Of a stretch of DNA of 64,000 nt, positions 50,541 through 61,581 are shown piece after piece. Where the stretch lies: the NCBI RefSeq assembly GCF_004664715.2, contig NC_051083.1, forward strand, positions 103,113,063 to 103,177,062. Reading direction: 5' to 3'. The position numbers were made by a program, and so were the translations under genes. The number at the start of each line of letters is the position of its first letter. Position 1 is the stretch's first letter. This DNA comes from Peromyscus leucopus. Taxonomy: Eukaryota > Chordata > Mammalia > Rodentia > Cricetidae. Below the pieces are notes generated by a model. The model was not told the origin of the DNA and did no database searches. It saw only the letters and a list, made by a program, of their open reading frames with translations.

Positions 50541-52089
50541 GAGGAAAAAAAGAAAGGGCACGATTGCTCCTAGCTGGTGGAGAAGGTTCATTGGAGATAA
50601 AAGAGAGAGCATAGCCAGAGGCAGGGACATCTGGTAGAGTCCAGAGTAAACATGCTCCTGACCCTGGCCACGTGAGGGAAAGAGGAGAGGAGCTGCTGAC
50701 CAAGAGGGGTGGCCTGGGCCAAGAGACTGGCATAGCCAAAATGGCTGAGTTCTATAGGGGCCCAATAACTTGGCTGGAGAATTCAGGGTAGGGCATGGGG
50801 CATGTCAGCCAGAAGGCCCCTGCGGACAACAGGTAGGGACTGAGGGATGCTGGGAGAACCTGGCAGCCCGCACTGCATCTGCTTTGATATGTTACTAGCA
50901 CCTCAGCCATTTGTCCCAGCTTTGGGACCTAACAGACTCCTAATTTATGAGGTCTTCAAAGCAAACCTGACAACTTTTTTTTTTTTCTGAACTTTACCCA
51001 CAGACAAACGACTTTCGCCACTTGCTTATTATTAATTATCTTTAATAACATTTTATCTTATTATTCTGAATTTCCTCCAATTGTCTTGTGTAACTTTCCA
51101 AAGCTTAGGCTAGGAGCACAGACACTGTTGCCTTTCGTTAGTTGGTTTAGTATTCTTCGAAGCACCTAAAAATGTGTGATTTATGCATAAATTAAAATAG
51201 GATCTCAGTTTAGGGGCTCAGGAGTCTCTGGGCTTCAGGACACGGACCCAGCAGCAGCTGCTGTGATAGCCTCCTATCGCTCAGGTTTCACTGGAAGGTT
51301 CCCGTAGGGCCTCATTCACAAACAGCAACCCCTTCGGTGACCTCTAACAAACCTGTACAAGAAAAACACTTGCTAAGGAGCGAGGCCTTTCAATTCAATT
51401 AAACATGAGTAATGAGGGCATGGCATGTGCTGCTAACCACATTACAGTCATCTGTGTATTTTCGGTGGTGCCAGGGGATGTCTTCTGTAAGCCACCTCAG
51501 ATAAACTCAGAGTCTAAGTAAGAGCGGGCCACTTGCTCTATATGCACGGCTTAAGGACAAGTCCCCGGATGTCAGTCACCCTTCTCCCTTGTCAGTCACC
51601 CTTCTCCTAGGCTAACTAGAGTCACTTGGATAGGCTGGAATCTTGGGGCAGAAATCATTCTCCCTCCCTCTCCCCCTCCACACCCCTCTATTTACTATGG
51701 CAGCAGAACTTACTGGGTGCTCTGGGCACACTCACAAAAGAGGCAGGAAAGACTTTTGCTTTGGGGAGCAAAGTAGTTACCAACAATGTGACATGTGACA
51801 GGAGGGGGAAAGATCCTGAGCAAAGAGAACCTATCTGTGTGGAGACAACAAATGGGAGTCCGGCAGGTGATGGAAGCTGGCCTGGCCAGGGAGCAACAGT
51901 GAGTGAACCTCTGTAGACAGACCGCAGCACGGGCAAGGGGCAACCTCTGCTCGCCATCCAGAGTCCTGCTACATTGGCTGGGCGTCTAATACAATGACAG
52001 CACTTTCGGTTTCTTTAAAGAAGCTGTAGTGCTGGGGCCGCAATCCAGTCGGCAGAGTGCTTGCCTAACATGAAAGAAAGCCTGCCTTC
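50541..52089. other. Intergenic, no recognised gene
   Basis: Mostly unique. A possible L2-like 3' end lies near 51,095-51,190 and is too diverged to annotate firmly. Confidence 0.4.
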
Positions 52090-52222
52090 ACTAGGTGTGG
52101 TGGCGCACGCCTTCAATCCCAGCACTCGGGAGGCAGAGGCAGGCGGATCTCTGTGAGTTCGAGGCCAGCCTGGTCTGCAGAGTGAGTTCCAGGATGGCCA
52201 GGGCTATGTAGTGAGACGGAGG
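52090..52222 (+). repeat. B1 SINE
   Basis: 'ctaggtgtggtggcgcacgc … cgaggccagcctggtctgca'. A further diverged SINE piece follows at 52,262-52,340. Confidence 0.9.
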
Positions 52223-52379
52223 AGGAGGAGGCAGAAGATTCCCCACTCAGAATATATAGGGTATGATTACCTGCTATCCCAGCACTCAGGAAGTGGCAGC
52301 TGGAGGATTAGGAGTTCAAGGCTATCCTTGTCTCCATAGCCTTTTTTTTTTTTTTTTTTTTTTTTTTGGCTTGAGCTTC

Positions 52380-52450
52380 TTGTTTGTTGTTTTTGGTTTT
52401 TCTAGACAGGGTTTCTCTGTGTAATCCTGAGTGCCAGGATTACAGGTGTG
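52380..52450 (-). repeat. B1 with large internal deletion
   Basis: 'tctagacagggtttctctgt' runs directly into 'gagtgccaggattacaggtg', so about 70-80 bp of the B1 body is missing. A T run at 52,342-52,368 precedes it. Confidence 0.7.
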
Positions 52451-52605
52451 TGCATATGTGTATTAGAGGGTATGTTTTATGTGGAAGGACATGTGTGTGC
52501 ATGTGTGTATTAGAGAGTGTGTTTATGTGGAGGGACATGTGTGTGCATGTGTGTATTAGAGGGTGTGTTTATGTGGAGGGACATGTGTGTGCATGTGGAG
52601 GCCAG
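52445..52605. repeat. 46-bp minisatellite, about 3.3 copies
   Basis: Units share 'acatgtgtgtgcatgtgtgt' and 'attagaggg(t)gtgttt'. The 'acatg' landmark recurs at 52489, 52535 and 52581, a 46-bp period. Copies 2 and 3 are almost identical; copy 1 is more diverged. Confidence 0.9.
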
Positions 52606-52660
52606 AGGTCAGCTTTGGGTATTGTTCCACTGATGCCATATATATATATATTTGTTTTTT

Positions 52661-53002
52661 TGCTGTGGATATCGCTATATGTAATTAAACCCTGATTGGC
52701 CAATAGCCAGACAGGAAGTATAGGCGGGACTAACGGAGAGGAGAAAGGAGGAAGGAGAGGGAAGACTGCCTGGAGTGGCCGCCAGGACAAGGAAGATGTA
52801 AAGTACCGTAAGCCACGAGCCATGTGGCAAAGTAAAGATTAACAGAAATGGGCTAAATATAAGAGTAAGAGCTAGACAATGATAGGCCTGAGCTAATGGC
52901 CAAGCAGTTTAAATAATCTAAGCGTCTGTGTGTTTATTTTATAAGTGGGCTCCGGGACTGGCGGGACTTGGCAGCAGGAACTGGAGAATTTCTCCAGCTA
53001 CA
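52661..53002 (+). mobile_element. Solo class II (ERVK-like) LTR
   Basis: It starts tgctgtggatatc and ends ctccagctaca (TG…CA), 342 bp, same family as the reversed LTR at 381-728. A 7-bp GTTTTTT flanks both sides (52654-52660 and 53003-53009), consistent with a target-site duplication, although the site is T-rich. No primer-binding site or internal ERV sequence follows. Confidence 0.75.
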
Positions 53003-53042
53003 GTTTTTTGTTTGTTTGTTTTCATTTGTTTGTTTTTCCCTT

Positions 53043-53262
53043 TTAGATCGTTTAATTTTATGTGTATGAATGTTTTGTTTGTCTGTATGTATTTGTACTA
53101 CGTACATGTCTGGTGTCCCTGGAGGTCACAAGAGGATACTGAATCCCCTGGAACTGGAGTTATGGATAATTTTGAGCCATCATGTGGGTGCTGTGAACCA
53201 AACCCAGGTCCTCTGCAAGAGCAGCCAGTGCTCTTGATGGCTGAGCCCTCTCTCAAGAACCC
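53043..53262 (-). repeat. B2 SINE
   Basis: 'taattttatgtgtatgaatg … cccctggaactggagttatg … gtgctcttgatggctgagcc'. Confidence 0.85.
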
Positions 53263-53439
53263 ACTCCATTTTTTTGAAATAAGGTTTGTCGCTTGGCCTG
53301 TAACTAGCTGATTGGGCTGGCTGGCCTGCAAACCCCAGGCATCATCTCTTAACCCCCCCCCCACCCCTTCTCTTTTAGAAGACGATTTTGTTTTTCATCC
53401 TTGGCTGGCTTGGTACTCATTATGTGCTTATCAACTACA

Positions 53440-53560
53440 TGTCAGGAGTATTTTTCTCCTCATCTACCTGACAGTCAAGACAAACAGAAACATGTCCAAA
53501 CACTGACAAATACCCCATAGGAACACTTGGCTAGCAGGGGTGAGGCAATGGGTTCCATTC
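53440..53560 (-). mobile_element. Possible MER5A remnant
   Basis: 'catgtcaggagta' and 'gacagtcaagacaaacagaaacatgtccaaacactgacaaa' (split here: gacagtcaagacaaacagaa / acatgtccaaacactgacaa) align loosely with reversed MER5A. Confidence 0.35.
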
Positions 53561-54067
53561 CTTGAACAGAAAAAAAATAGGCCAGTTTTCTTCAGGGAAC
53601 ATTCAGCCTACCAGTGATGAGCTATCTGGCAGTGTCAGGAATCTGAATGCCCTAGGAGGAGAGGGCTGGTGATGAAAGTCTAGAGAATCAACCTGTTCCA
53701 ATGAGGCAAATCTGTAGACAGAGAACTTGGAGGCTTGTGTGACACTCAGAGAAAAGGATGTCATTTAAGAAGCTTATATGGAAGAGTAAACTGGTCAGAT
53801 TTGTGCACTGAGACACACTCTGTTGGTTTTCAGGGCCAGCTGATAAGGACAGGAAATAGGACCCCGTGTGTCTGGGCAGGGTCAGAGCTGAGAAATATTT
53901 TTCTAATGTAGGAAATGCCTGCATGGCTAGACAGTATGATAGAGGAGCTGGGTGTGATGTACGGAAGGAGCCTGTCAAGACCAGGTGATTTTAGCATTCA
54001 CCTCGGATACAGGCAAGCACAGGATAATGGGCCAGTAACAGTCAAGAATAAAAGCCAAGGAAGAATA

Positions 54068-54300
54068 TCCTAGTTTGGGATTTATCAATTTTGGCTCAAG
54101 TGTGTCATTCCGAACAGCTAAATCTTAGTTGTGGGTCTGTCCTGTGCATTGGACGATGATCAGCAGTAGCCCTGGCCTTATCTACTATATGTCAAGAATG
54201 TTCTCTCCCTAACCATCCCTGACAGGCATGACAACCAGAAATATCCCGAAAAATGTCGCCGGGGAGGCTGAGTGGCCCTGGTTAGGAGCCATTGCTCTAG
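54068..54300 (-). mobile_element. MER5A-type hAT element
   Basis: Reversed MER5A order: 'tttgggatttatcaattttg', 'gggtctgtcctgtgcattgg', 'gcatgacaaccagaaatatc' and 'gtggccctggttaggagcca'. Confidence 0.65.
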
Positions 54301-54633
54301 AGTCATTAAAGGGAAATTCCCTGTGACTTCCCCTCTTGCCTTGCACTTCATGCTGGATCTGTTTGGATCTTCCTTAATAAAAGCTGGAGGACACATTGTG
54401 GAATGTTTTCCTAAGAGATCAGCAGTTTTCATTAAACCCACAAATGTACTCTGCTGTCTGTGTCCTTTTTTTGAATTTGTGAGGTTCCTTCTCACTGGCT
54501 AGAGGGAAGCCTGATTTAGGGAAAGGAGGCACATCGTATGCTTTCCTCTGAGGTATCTTGTTTCTGCTCCTTTCCAGCTCCTGAAAGGAGGAAAGCCTCG
54601 GTGAGAAAGTGAAAATGAAAATAGCTAGCTGAA

Positions 54634-54790
54634 GCTAGGCATGGAGGCTATGCCTGTCTGTCGTCATTCCAGAACTCTGGAGATTGAGGCAGAAGAAACG
54701 CTGATGGTTTGAGGCCAGCCTACATAGTAACTAGTGACTTCCAGAACAGTCTGGAAGTCTGGGCTACAATGAGAGACTCTGTCTAGAAAA
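54634..54790 (+). repeat. B1-like SINE, diverged
   Basis: 'gctaggcatggaggctatgc … gtttgaggccagcctacata … gagactctgtctag'. A further eroded SINE piece follows to about 54,955. Confidence 0.7.
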
Positions 54791-54955
54791 ATCATCCTCT
54801 CCTTTACAGAAAAATAAGACAGCAGAAGCTAACTGAACTGGAGGTGGGCCTCACTGATAATCCCAGTATCAGGGATAGGGAGGCTGGGCTGGGAGAAGAG
54901 CATTATGGAGGCTAGTTTGGGCATCACAGTAAGACCATGTCCAAACGTAGGAACA

Positions 54956-56568
54956 GGGAGGAGGAAGAATAGAAAGAAAGGAACAACGGGCCTCAACCCC
55001 CATCCAGGTTCATAGGTCAGCTCAGAACTCCAGCCACAGTCCAGTCCAAAGTGCAAAAGAGGTAGATGGTAGTCTCAGGCCCAAGTCACATGGGCTGGAC
55101 GGGTCAAAACGAAACTTGCTGTTGCCTCATCATGATTTGGATTATTCTAAGCCAAACTCAGAGTTTCTTGTATACTGCAGTTCCTGGAAAGCTTTCCATT
55201 TGTTTCTCTTCTTCTTGTACACCAGAGAAATGGCCCCGTCCAGTCTAATGTGCCTTTTGAATAAAAGCACAGAACCTATAAACAATAAGAGTTTGATTTT
55301 GAGGAAACAGCACCCCTAAACCCTCTCTTGCTCCACCCCCGGATTGAAAAAAGAAATGCTGATGGATGTTTAAGTCAGAAGGAAAGGGAACTGGCTCCAT
55401 AGACTCACTCATGGACAGTAAGCCAGGGTCAGCTGGGGGAGAGGAACCCTGTCCCCTCCCCCAGCCTGTGCCACCCTTTGTCTTTTCTCTCCCAGTGTTC
55501 CAACTCTCAAAGCCATTTCTGGACGTTAATGATGAATCGTTGCTTTAACTTTTTGTTATCATTGCTTGCCATTACTGTGCAAATCTAAAGCACTCATTCA
55601 ATCTAGGCCAGGCAGTGCCCACGATGGCACGCGGCCAGTCCCTAGGGCCTCTTTTTCCAACTGGAGACTCCTTAAAAGGCAGATGGCATAATCATTTTGG
55701 AAATGTTATCATAAACTTATTGTATAATGTTTATAGCACATGTCAACAAGTGTGTATGCTTGAGGTGATGAGGGAAGGGGAGCCTTGGGCTACAGAGTGC
55801 CAACCTACTTACAGAGGGAGTTTAAAAGGGCAGTACTAGCTACCAGTTCCATGGGCTCTGATGGTATTATTCTCATAACCATTATTTTGTTTGATAATAC
55901 ATATATAGTTACGGCTTTATTGTGAACCTTCAACAGTAAGAATCAGTGTCTCAAGACTCACCGCAAGCAATCTCCCCTCTCAGAAACCTTTCTTGCCCCT
56001 TCCCTATAATAAGGCATGCTCCTTTGCATCCCATAGTTCCATGTTCATGTGATTGCCCCCAGAAACTGTTTGCAGCTCTTGGTTGGCAAGCTCTACCTTT
56101 TCTTTTAAATTTCTTTGCTTGGCACTTAGGACAGAACTCGGAGTCTTGTGCGTGCTAAGCACACAAGTAGCCACAGGGCCAGACACCTCCAGCTAAGGTC
56201 TGCCTTTAATGATTCTCTTCCACAGTTCTTGGACTTCACAAATATTTACTCAACTCAAGAGCCGTCATTCCAGAGTGGAGTCTTTGTTTAGCTAGACCAA
56301 ACATGCTGATGGCCTCTGGGTGAGGTTGAGGCTAGGTATACTATAACTGGGTATAGGTTATTGACAACTTTTTAGAGCTACTTTTGGGTGTCTATATTGA
56401 CTTAATCTAACCAAAATATCTTTATCATGAAAAGAGGGACAAAAATAGGGGGATTTTTCCCCCAGCCATATTCTAATGCTTAACACTTGTGAGTATATTA
56501 CCTTCCATAGTAAAAATGACTTCGGATATTATTAAATCAAGGCTTAAACAATAGATGAGTATGCGTGC
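54956..56568. other. Intergenic, mostly unique
   Basis: No gene recognised. A degraded tRNA-SINE head lies near 56,120-56,190. Confidence 0.4.
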
Positions 56569-56569
56569 T

Positions 56570-56628
<59 letters not shown>
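56569..56628. repeat. (TG)n microsatellite
   Basis: About 27 TG units; tail of the adjacent SINE. Confidence 0.95.
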
Positions 56629-56920
56629 ATATGGATGGAGGTCAGAGATCAATTATAGTTGTCTTTCTCAATTGCTCTCCACCTTATTTTTTGAGACAGT
56701 GTATCTCACTGGACCTGGAGCTTGCCAAATTAGCTAAACTGGCAGATTAGCAAATCAGAAAATCCAAGGAATATTCCTGTCTCTACTTCCCCAGGGCTGG
56801 GATTATAGGTTCACTTTTCTGTACTTGGCTTTTTCTGTGGCTGCTGGAGCTCTGAACTCAGGTCCTCATGCCTGTGTGGCAAGCACTTTATCGACTGAGC
56901 CACCTCCCTCGTCCCCAAAT
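56629..56920 (-). repeat. Composite tRNA/7SL SINE
   Basis: 'gagacagtgtatctcactgg … ctgggattataggttcactt … tctgaactcaggtcctcatg'. Confidence 0.7.
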
Positions 56921-57394
56921 CAAGCCCTTTGAAATGTGTGGATTATGACTGTGGACTATTGCTCTCTCTAATCACAAGGGTCTTTATAAGAAGAAAATGG
57001 AGCTAGGTTGGCCAGAGTGAGAGAAAGCGATGTATTTGGACCATGGAAACAGAGGGTTGAGTGTTAACAGCAACAAACCAAGCAATGTGGGCAGTGTCTC
57101 AGAGCTGCAAAAGCCAAGGAAACAGTTTATGTTCTAGAATCTCCAAAAGGAAAGGAGCTCTGCCCACACTTAGGTTTAGCACAGTGAGACTTCTGAGTTC
57201 TAGAAATGTACTAGAACCAAACCTTTAAGTTACCAAATTTGTGGTGATTTTTACAACAGCACTACAAAACTTTAAAAGCTCATTCATTTCTCTCCTTTAC
57301 CAATCTCAGGAACCCTCATTAGCACCCAGTATTACGTATCCAATGCATAGCCTTTTAACAATTCTAGAGCTTCTCAGTGCATACTCTTTATATT

Positions 57395-57562
57395 TTTCAT
57401 TGCGTTTATTTGTGTAGATGTGTGTGCACATGCCATGGTGCTCACATGGAGGTCAGATGGCAACTTGCAGGAATCACTTTTCTTCTTCCTCCATGCGGGT
57501 TTGGGGTATTGAACTCAGGTTGTCAGGCTTGGGAGCAATCACCTTTAGTCACTGAGCTTTTC
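57395..57562 (-). repeat. B3 SINE
   Basis: 'gatgtgtgtgcacatgccat … cacatggaggtcagatggca … gaactcaggttgtcaggctt'. Confidence 0.8.
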
Positions 57563-57807
57563 AATGATTCTCTCTTTCTTTCTCTCTTCTCTTTCCACTT
57601 CCTCTCTTCCATGCTCACTGTGTCCATCATTTAAGACATGGTCTTACACTGCATCCAGGCCTGGTGTGGAATTGGTGGCAGTACTTCTACTTCAGTCCCA
57701 GAATTGTTAAGTACTTGTCCAATCTAGGCCACTGTGCTCAGGTGTGAAACACCATACCTGTCTACAATATGTATCTTGAAAATTAAATCTATAGTAGTTG
57801 ATGGTTT

Positions 57808-57995
57808 GTGGGTTTTTTTTTTTTTTTGGTTTTGTTTTGTTTTGGTTTGGTTTTTCGAGACAGGGTTTCTCTGTGTAGCTTTGAGCCTTTCCTGGAACTT
57901 GCTTTGGAGACCAGGCTGGCCTCGAACTCACAGAGATCCGCCTGCCTCTGCCTCCAGAGTGCTGGGATTAAAGGCGTGCACCACCACCGCCCGGC
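57808..57995 (-). repeat. B1 SINE with perfect target-site duplication
   Basis: 16-bp duplications tagtagttgatggttt at 57792-57807 and 57996-58011 flank a near-consensus B1 ending 'caccaccaccgcccggc' on the + strand. Recent insertion about 700 bp upstream of the IL13RA1 start codon. Confidence 0.97.
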
Positions 57996-58439
57996 TAGTA
58001 GTTGATGGTTTTAATAATACGGGTACATAGGATGGTGGCACTGTCCATTGTTTGGGGAATGCCACTTTAAAAATCCCATTCAATGTATTACCAGTTTTTA
58101 AATACATCGTCATTGTCCCCTTCCACAAAACAGAGTGCCTGCCACTAAAGTCCTGTATTTGGACTAGCAAATCCACCCAGAGAAATAAATAAGGTATTAC
58201 TAATGTAGGAGTCAGAGCTTAGGAAACAAGGGCTCAGAGACCTAAGGCTGGAAGCCAGGTTTCCAGACTCCCAGGACAAGGTTCTTTCCTACATGACCCT
58301 GCCCTAGTGCCTAGCAGGGCGCAGCCTTTGGCACCTGGGACAACCACGCATCCTAATCGAAGTGGGAGTGGAGAGAGGCCAGTGGCTGGAGCCTTGCCAC
58401 AAAGCTCCAGAGGAAGTCGCCTTGGGTCCTAGTGAGGAG

Positions 58440-59050
58440 TCCTCTGGAGCTGTAACAGGTGGTGGCGCGGACGGAGGCCAGGTGTCACCCGGTGGGAGCC
58501 CGGGAGCCGCGTGCCCCGCCCCGTCCACCGCCCGCGCCCTGGCGCCCCCGCGCGCTCGGATTACCTGCGGCCGTGGGCGGGGCCGCCCTTCCCGTCTGCG
58601 CCGGCTCTGGCCTCCAGCGCGCCTCGGCCGGGAAGTGGGAGCGAGAAGCGAGGAGGCGGAGACTGCGGCGGCTCCAGCCGGGCCGCGCTCCGAGCCGAGG
58701 GGCTGCATGGCGCGGCCAGCGCGGCTGTGTGGGCTGTGGGCGCTGCTGCTGTGTGCCACCGTGAGCCCAGGAGCCGCGGCCACAGGTGAGTGTGCCCCCA
58801 GGTTGGTGACAGCCACCCGGAGGACGTGGCTGGCAGGGACGTGGACCGGCGGGCAGGGTGCCTTGGGGTTGCCGGGGGTGGGGTGGGGGGGGTAGATTGT
58901 CGCGGCCAGGGTGTGCGCCAAGGTGGTTGCCACTTCGACGCCCTGTGAGCGGCCGCCAGTCTTCGCCGCCGGTGCTGGGTCTCCCGGATCCTGCTGGATT
59001 TGGGGGACTTGGGAGCTGGGGGTTTCCCAGGCGCGGTGGCTGGGGAGTCC
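58440..59050 (+). promoter_or_regulatory. IL13RA1: CpG island and TATA-less promoter region of IL13RA1
   Basis: This is the only long GC- and CpG-rich block in the window. It carries Sp1-type GC boxes at 58513-58522 (gccccgcccc) and 58575-58582 (gggcgggg), and an ETS-like 'ccgggaagtg' at 58628-58637. No TATA box lies at a suitable distance from the ATG. The transcription start is probably within about 150 bp upstream of 58707, but it cannot be fixed from sequence. Long open frames on both strands here are expected from the GC content. Confidence 0.8.
58707..58785 (+). CDS. IL13RA1: IL13RA1 exon 1: start codon and signal peptide
   Basis: ATG at 58707 opens 26 codons plus one base, ending at a strong donor 'cacag|gtgagt'. 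The peptide starts MARPARLCGLWALLLC and ends ATVSPGAAAT. It combines the N-terminus of mouse IL13RA1 (MARPA…, …AAAT) with the human PARLCGLWALLLC core. It is a classic secretory signal: basic n-region with Arg3 and Arg6, a Leu-rich h-region and a small-residue c-region. The mature type I cytokine receptor chain binds IL-13 and, with IL4RA, forms the type II IL-4/IL-13 receptor signalling through JAK/STAT6. Fibronectin-III, transmembrane and cytoplasmic parts lie in later exons outside the window. No in-frame ATG exists upstream within the open frame back to 58362. The Kozak context is modest (T at -3, G at +4). Position downstream of DOCK11 in the same orientation matches the mammalian X chromosome. 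Confidence 0.93.
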
Positions 59051-60837
59051 GACTAGCCATCTCACTTCCCTTGCGCACTAGGGAAGAGCCAAGGAGGCTG
59101 GCATCTGGAGGAAGGGGACTGAAGGGAACCTAATTTTGCCGAAATGACCCAAACAAGTGGCTTTGCCTGTGAAGAGATGAGGGACCCAGGGGGTGGCGAC
59201 CAAGTCCTGGTGAGCTGGGAACTTCCCAGGGCTCCTTGCCCAGAGGCTCACAGATGCTCAGTTTGAAAGTGTGGCTTTGGCGATGGAATTTAAAGGGAGC
59301 CTCTAAAGGTAGATCTTAGTCCTAGTAGCAAAAGGACAAAAGGGTCAAGACCTCCTCTGGCATTAAGAAATCCATTGAGAAGACCTGACCAGCATCTGAT
59401 GCCTCCCACCTTTAATAAACCGTATATTATGGGGAGAAATCTTAAATTTATGGAAAAGTTGTATACATTATTTGAGAAGTTGCTCCATTGCCCTTGTGCT
59501 TGTGAGCAACTTTTAACTAATGAACTTTGCAGAGCTGCTGTGAAAATCGAAGGTGAATGATTTCCTCATGGACTGGGCCTGGCAAGCATGGAGATCTGGG
59601 ACTTTTAAAATAGGTTTTATTATCGCATCCACACACACAAAAACCAATTTGCTTAACGAATGTTTACCAAGTGTACTGTGCTTTGAAACGAAAGCTGAAA
59701 TGTTGTTAATTAGGAAACTCCCATGCCCTGTCAACAAAATATATGTAGTATCTGTGACAGGCAGTGTTTCTAGGGGCTGAGGATGTCACAGTGAGCAAAA
59801 TGGATCAAGTCCCCGAGCCATGAAGCTAGTTACATCATTGATAGAGGGTGTGTGTTTCGGTGTGTTAAGTAAAATACGGTATGTCAGATACTACTAAAGT
59901 ACTACGGAGAGAGACAAGACAGAGAGAGACAAGACAGCGTAGGGAGTTGTAATGGCACCACCGAGTAGAAAGACTTTCCTGAAAGATTGGCATTTGAGTG
60001 AGACCTGAGGTCCACTTAAGTTTGTCCGTCTATAATTGCCCGTTTTTCCTGGGTTCCTGGAGAGGGCAGCTGGGGCTTCATGCAAGCTAGGTAAGTGCTC
60101 TAGGGCTGAGTCAGACCTCCAGCCTTTGATAATTATTCAAGTGTTGGCCTGCTTTGTTTTATGTTGAGCCAGGCTCTGAAGGTCGGTTGACTTAGAATCT
60201 TAGAGTGTACGGAATGATCTTTGTCCGTGAAGTATCTCTCCTTCAGCCGAGGCAGCAGGTTTCTGTAGGTATTTAGGAACACTGAAGTCCACAGACTTAC
60301 CTTAGGTCACCTATCTCATTGGTGTCCTGATTTTCGCCGCCGTGTCATCCCAACACACTCCCTCCTACAGGTCCCTTCCCACACACACCTGGAACAACAG
60401 CTGGCCCTCTAGACAAGACCGTCAACCCTCAACTTACCGACTTATTTTTGTCATGATAGTTCGTTGGTACCTTAGACTACAGAAACTTTTCTCCTTTTAG
60501 AAATATCGAGAGAATTGCGTTTGTGGTGTAGAAAGCATTTGCCATCTCTAGTTACTCGGAGGCTGAAGTTTTTAGTGACTGACATTGACTGGCTGTGAGA
60601 CTCAAGGTTAGTCATTATCCCCTCCATCCGTGACAGTTTGCTCATGGATGAAATGAAGCGATTGTGCTGTATATGTTTTAAACCACTGTTCTAATTGTAA
60701 TTTCTGTGTTTGGGTGTTGGGAACGCCGTACATCTTAAGTGCTTTTCTCATTTTGATCCTGCTGAATATTTAAAAACCGATTAGGTTACTGGTTTAGTTT
60801 GGTCTGTTTAGTGCAGCAGCTGAATCGGGGCTTTGCT
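59051..60837 (+). other. IL13RA1 intron 1, repeat-poor part
   Basis: No exon found. An old repeat-like stretch around 59,740-60,020 ('gacaggcagtgtttctaggg … acagtgagcaaaatggatca … catttgagtgagacctgagg') resembles an ancient mammalian repeat that I cannot name. Confidence 0.4.
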
Positions 60838-60958
60838 TAATAACAGCTAGCATTTCCATGTCTACTGTCTGCCCAGCAGTTTTCGAAGTGCTTTACTTCT
60901 TTTTATTTAAAGCTGTGTTTTGACAAGTCTCATGAAGCTAGTTTATACTATTGGCAGA
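60838..60958 (+). repeat. MIR element
   Basis: 'taataacagctagcatttcc', 'ctgcccagcagttttcgaag', 'tgctttac' and 'gtctcatgaagctagtttat' follow MIR order. Confidence 0.65.
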
Positions 60959-61121
60959 AGCTGTGTGTTTCTTTGTGTTAAGTAAAATATAGTACTAAAG
61001 TACTATGGAGAGAAACTCGGCAGGGTAGGAGGTTACAAATTTAGTTACTAGTTTAGTGCAGTCTGTTTAGCTCCATAGCCCACATTGTGGCATGGTTGTT
61101 ATAACAACTAGTCTTGAACTG

Positions 61122-61240
61122 CTGGCATGCAGATGCGCTAGATAGGTACCTTCCAGGGTACCAGTATAGGACTAGTTGGGATCCATGAAAGTATATACAC
61201 ACTAGAGAGAATAGTATACTAGAGACTGACTTGTAGTTTC
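61122..61240. repeat. Intronic local duplication, copy 1
   Basis: 'ctggcatgcagatgcgctag … ggtaccttccagggtaccag … actagttgggatccatgaaa' matches 61582-61695 with a 460-bp offset. Confidence 0.85.
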
Positions 61241-61254
61241 ATACATAATTGAAG

Positions 61255-61362
61255 TTTTGCTCTGTAGCCCAGGCTAGCCTTGAATGAACTCCCTGAAATT
61301 CTGTTTCAGCCTCCTCCATGCTCAGACTATAGGTGTGTGCCACCATCCCCAATTTTAAGTTT
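61255..61362 (-). repeat. B1 remnant
   Basis: 'gctctgtagcccaggctagc … tgtgtgccaccatccccaa'. Confidence 0.65.
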
Positions 61363-61375
61363 CATTTCTATTTCA

Positions 61376-61556
61376 TTTAACCTTTACAAGCAGCCTAAAC
61401 TTCAGGTGTTATTATTGGGGGGCACTTTTGTGTACAAGGAAGCTGAGGCATCCTAAGGCTGAGATTCTTACCTAAATAAAGTCGAGGAGCTAGGCTTCCA
61501 ATCCTAGCAACCTGATTCCACAGGCTATGTCCTTAACCACTCAGTACCCAGTGCCT
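61376..61556 (+). repeat. MIR element
   Basis: 'aggaagctgaggcatcctaa … ggagctaggcttccaatcct … ctatgtccttaaccactcag'. Confidence 0.75.
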
Positions 61557-61581
61557 CTTTCAAAAGAAGTAAGAGGGAGTC

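Noticed and set aside
52445..52605. 46-bp tandem repeat considered as a CRISPR-like array
   Set aside because: Units are contiguous without spacers, and the genome is mammalian; it is a minisatellite.
58362..58895. 177-codon + strand open frame including the IL13RA1 start
   Set aside because: It begins at GTG, not ATG, and runs through the splice donor into the intron; only 58707-58785 is supported as coding.
58304..59065. 253-codon antisense open frame over the IL13RA1 CpG island
   Set aside because: Low-complexity Pro/Arg/Gly/Ala composition, overlaps a known exon and promoter; expected by chance in GC-rich DNA with few stops.
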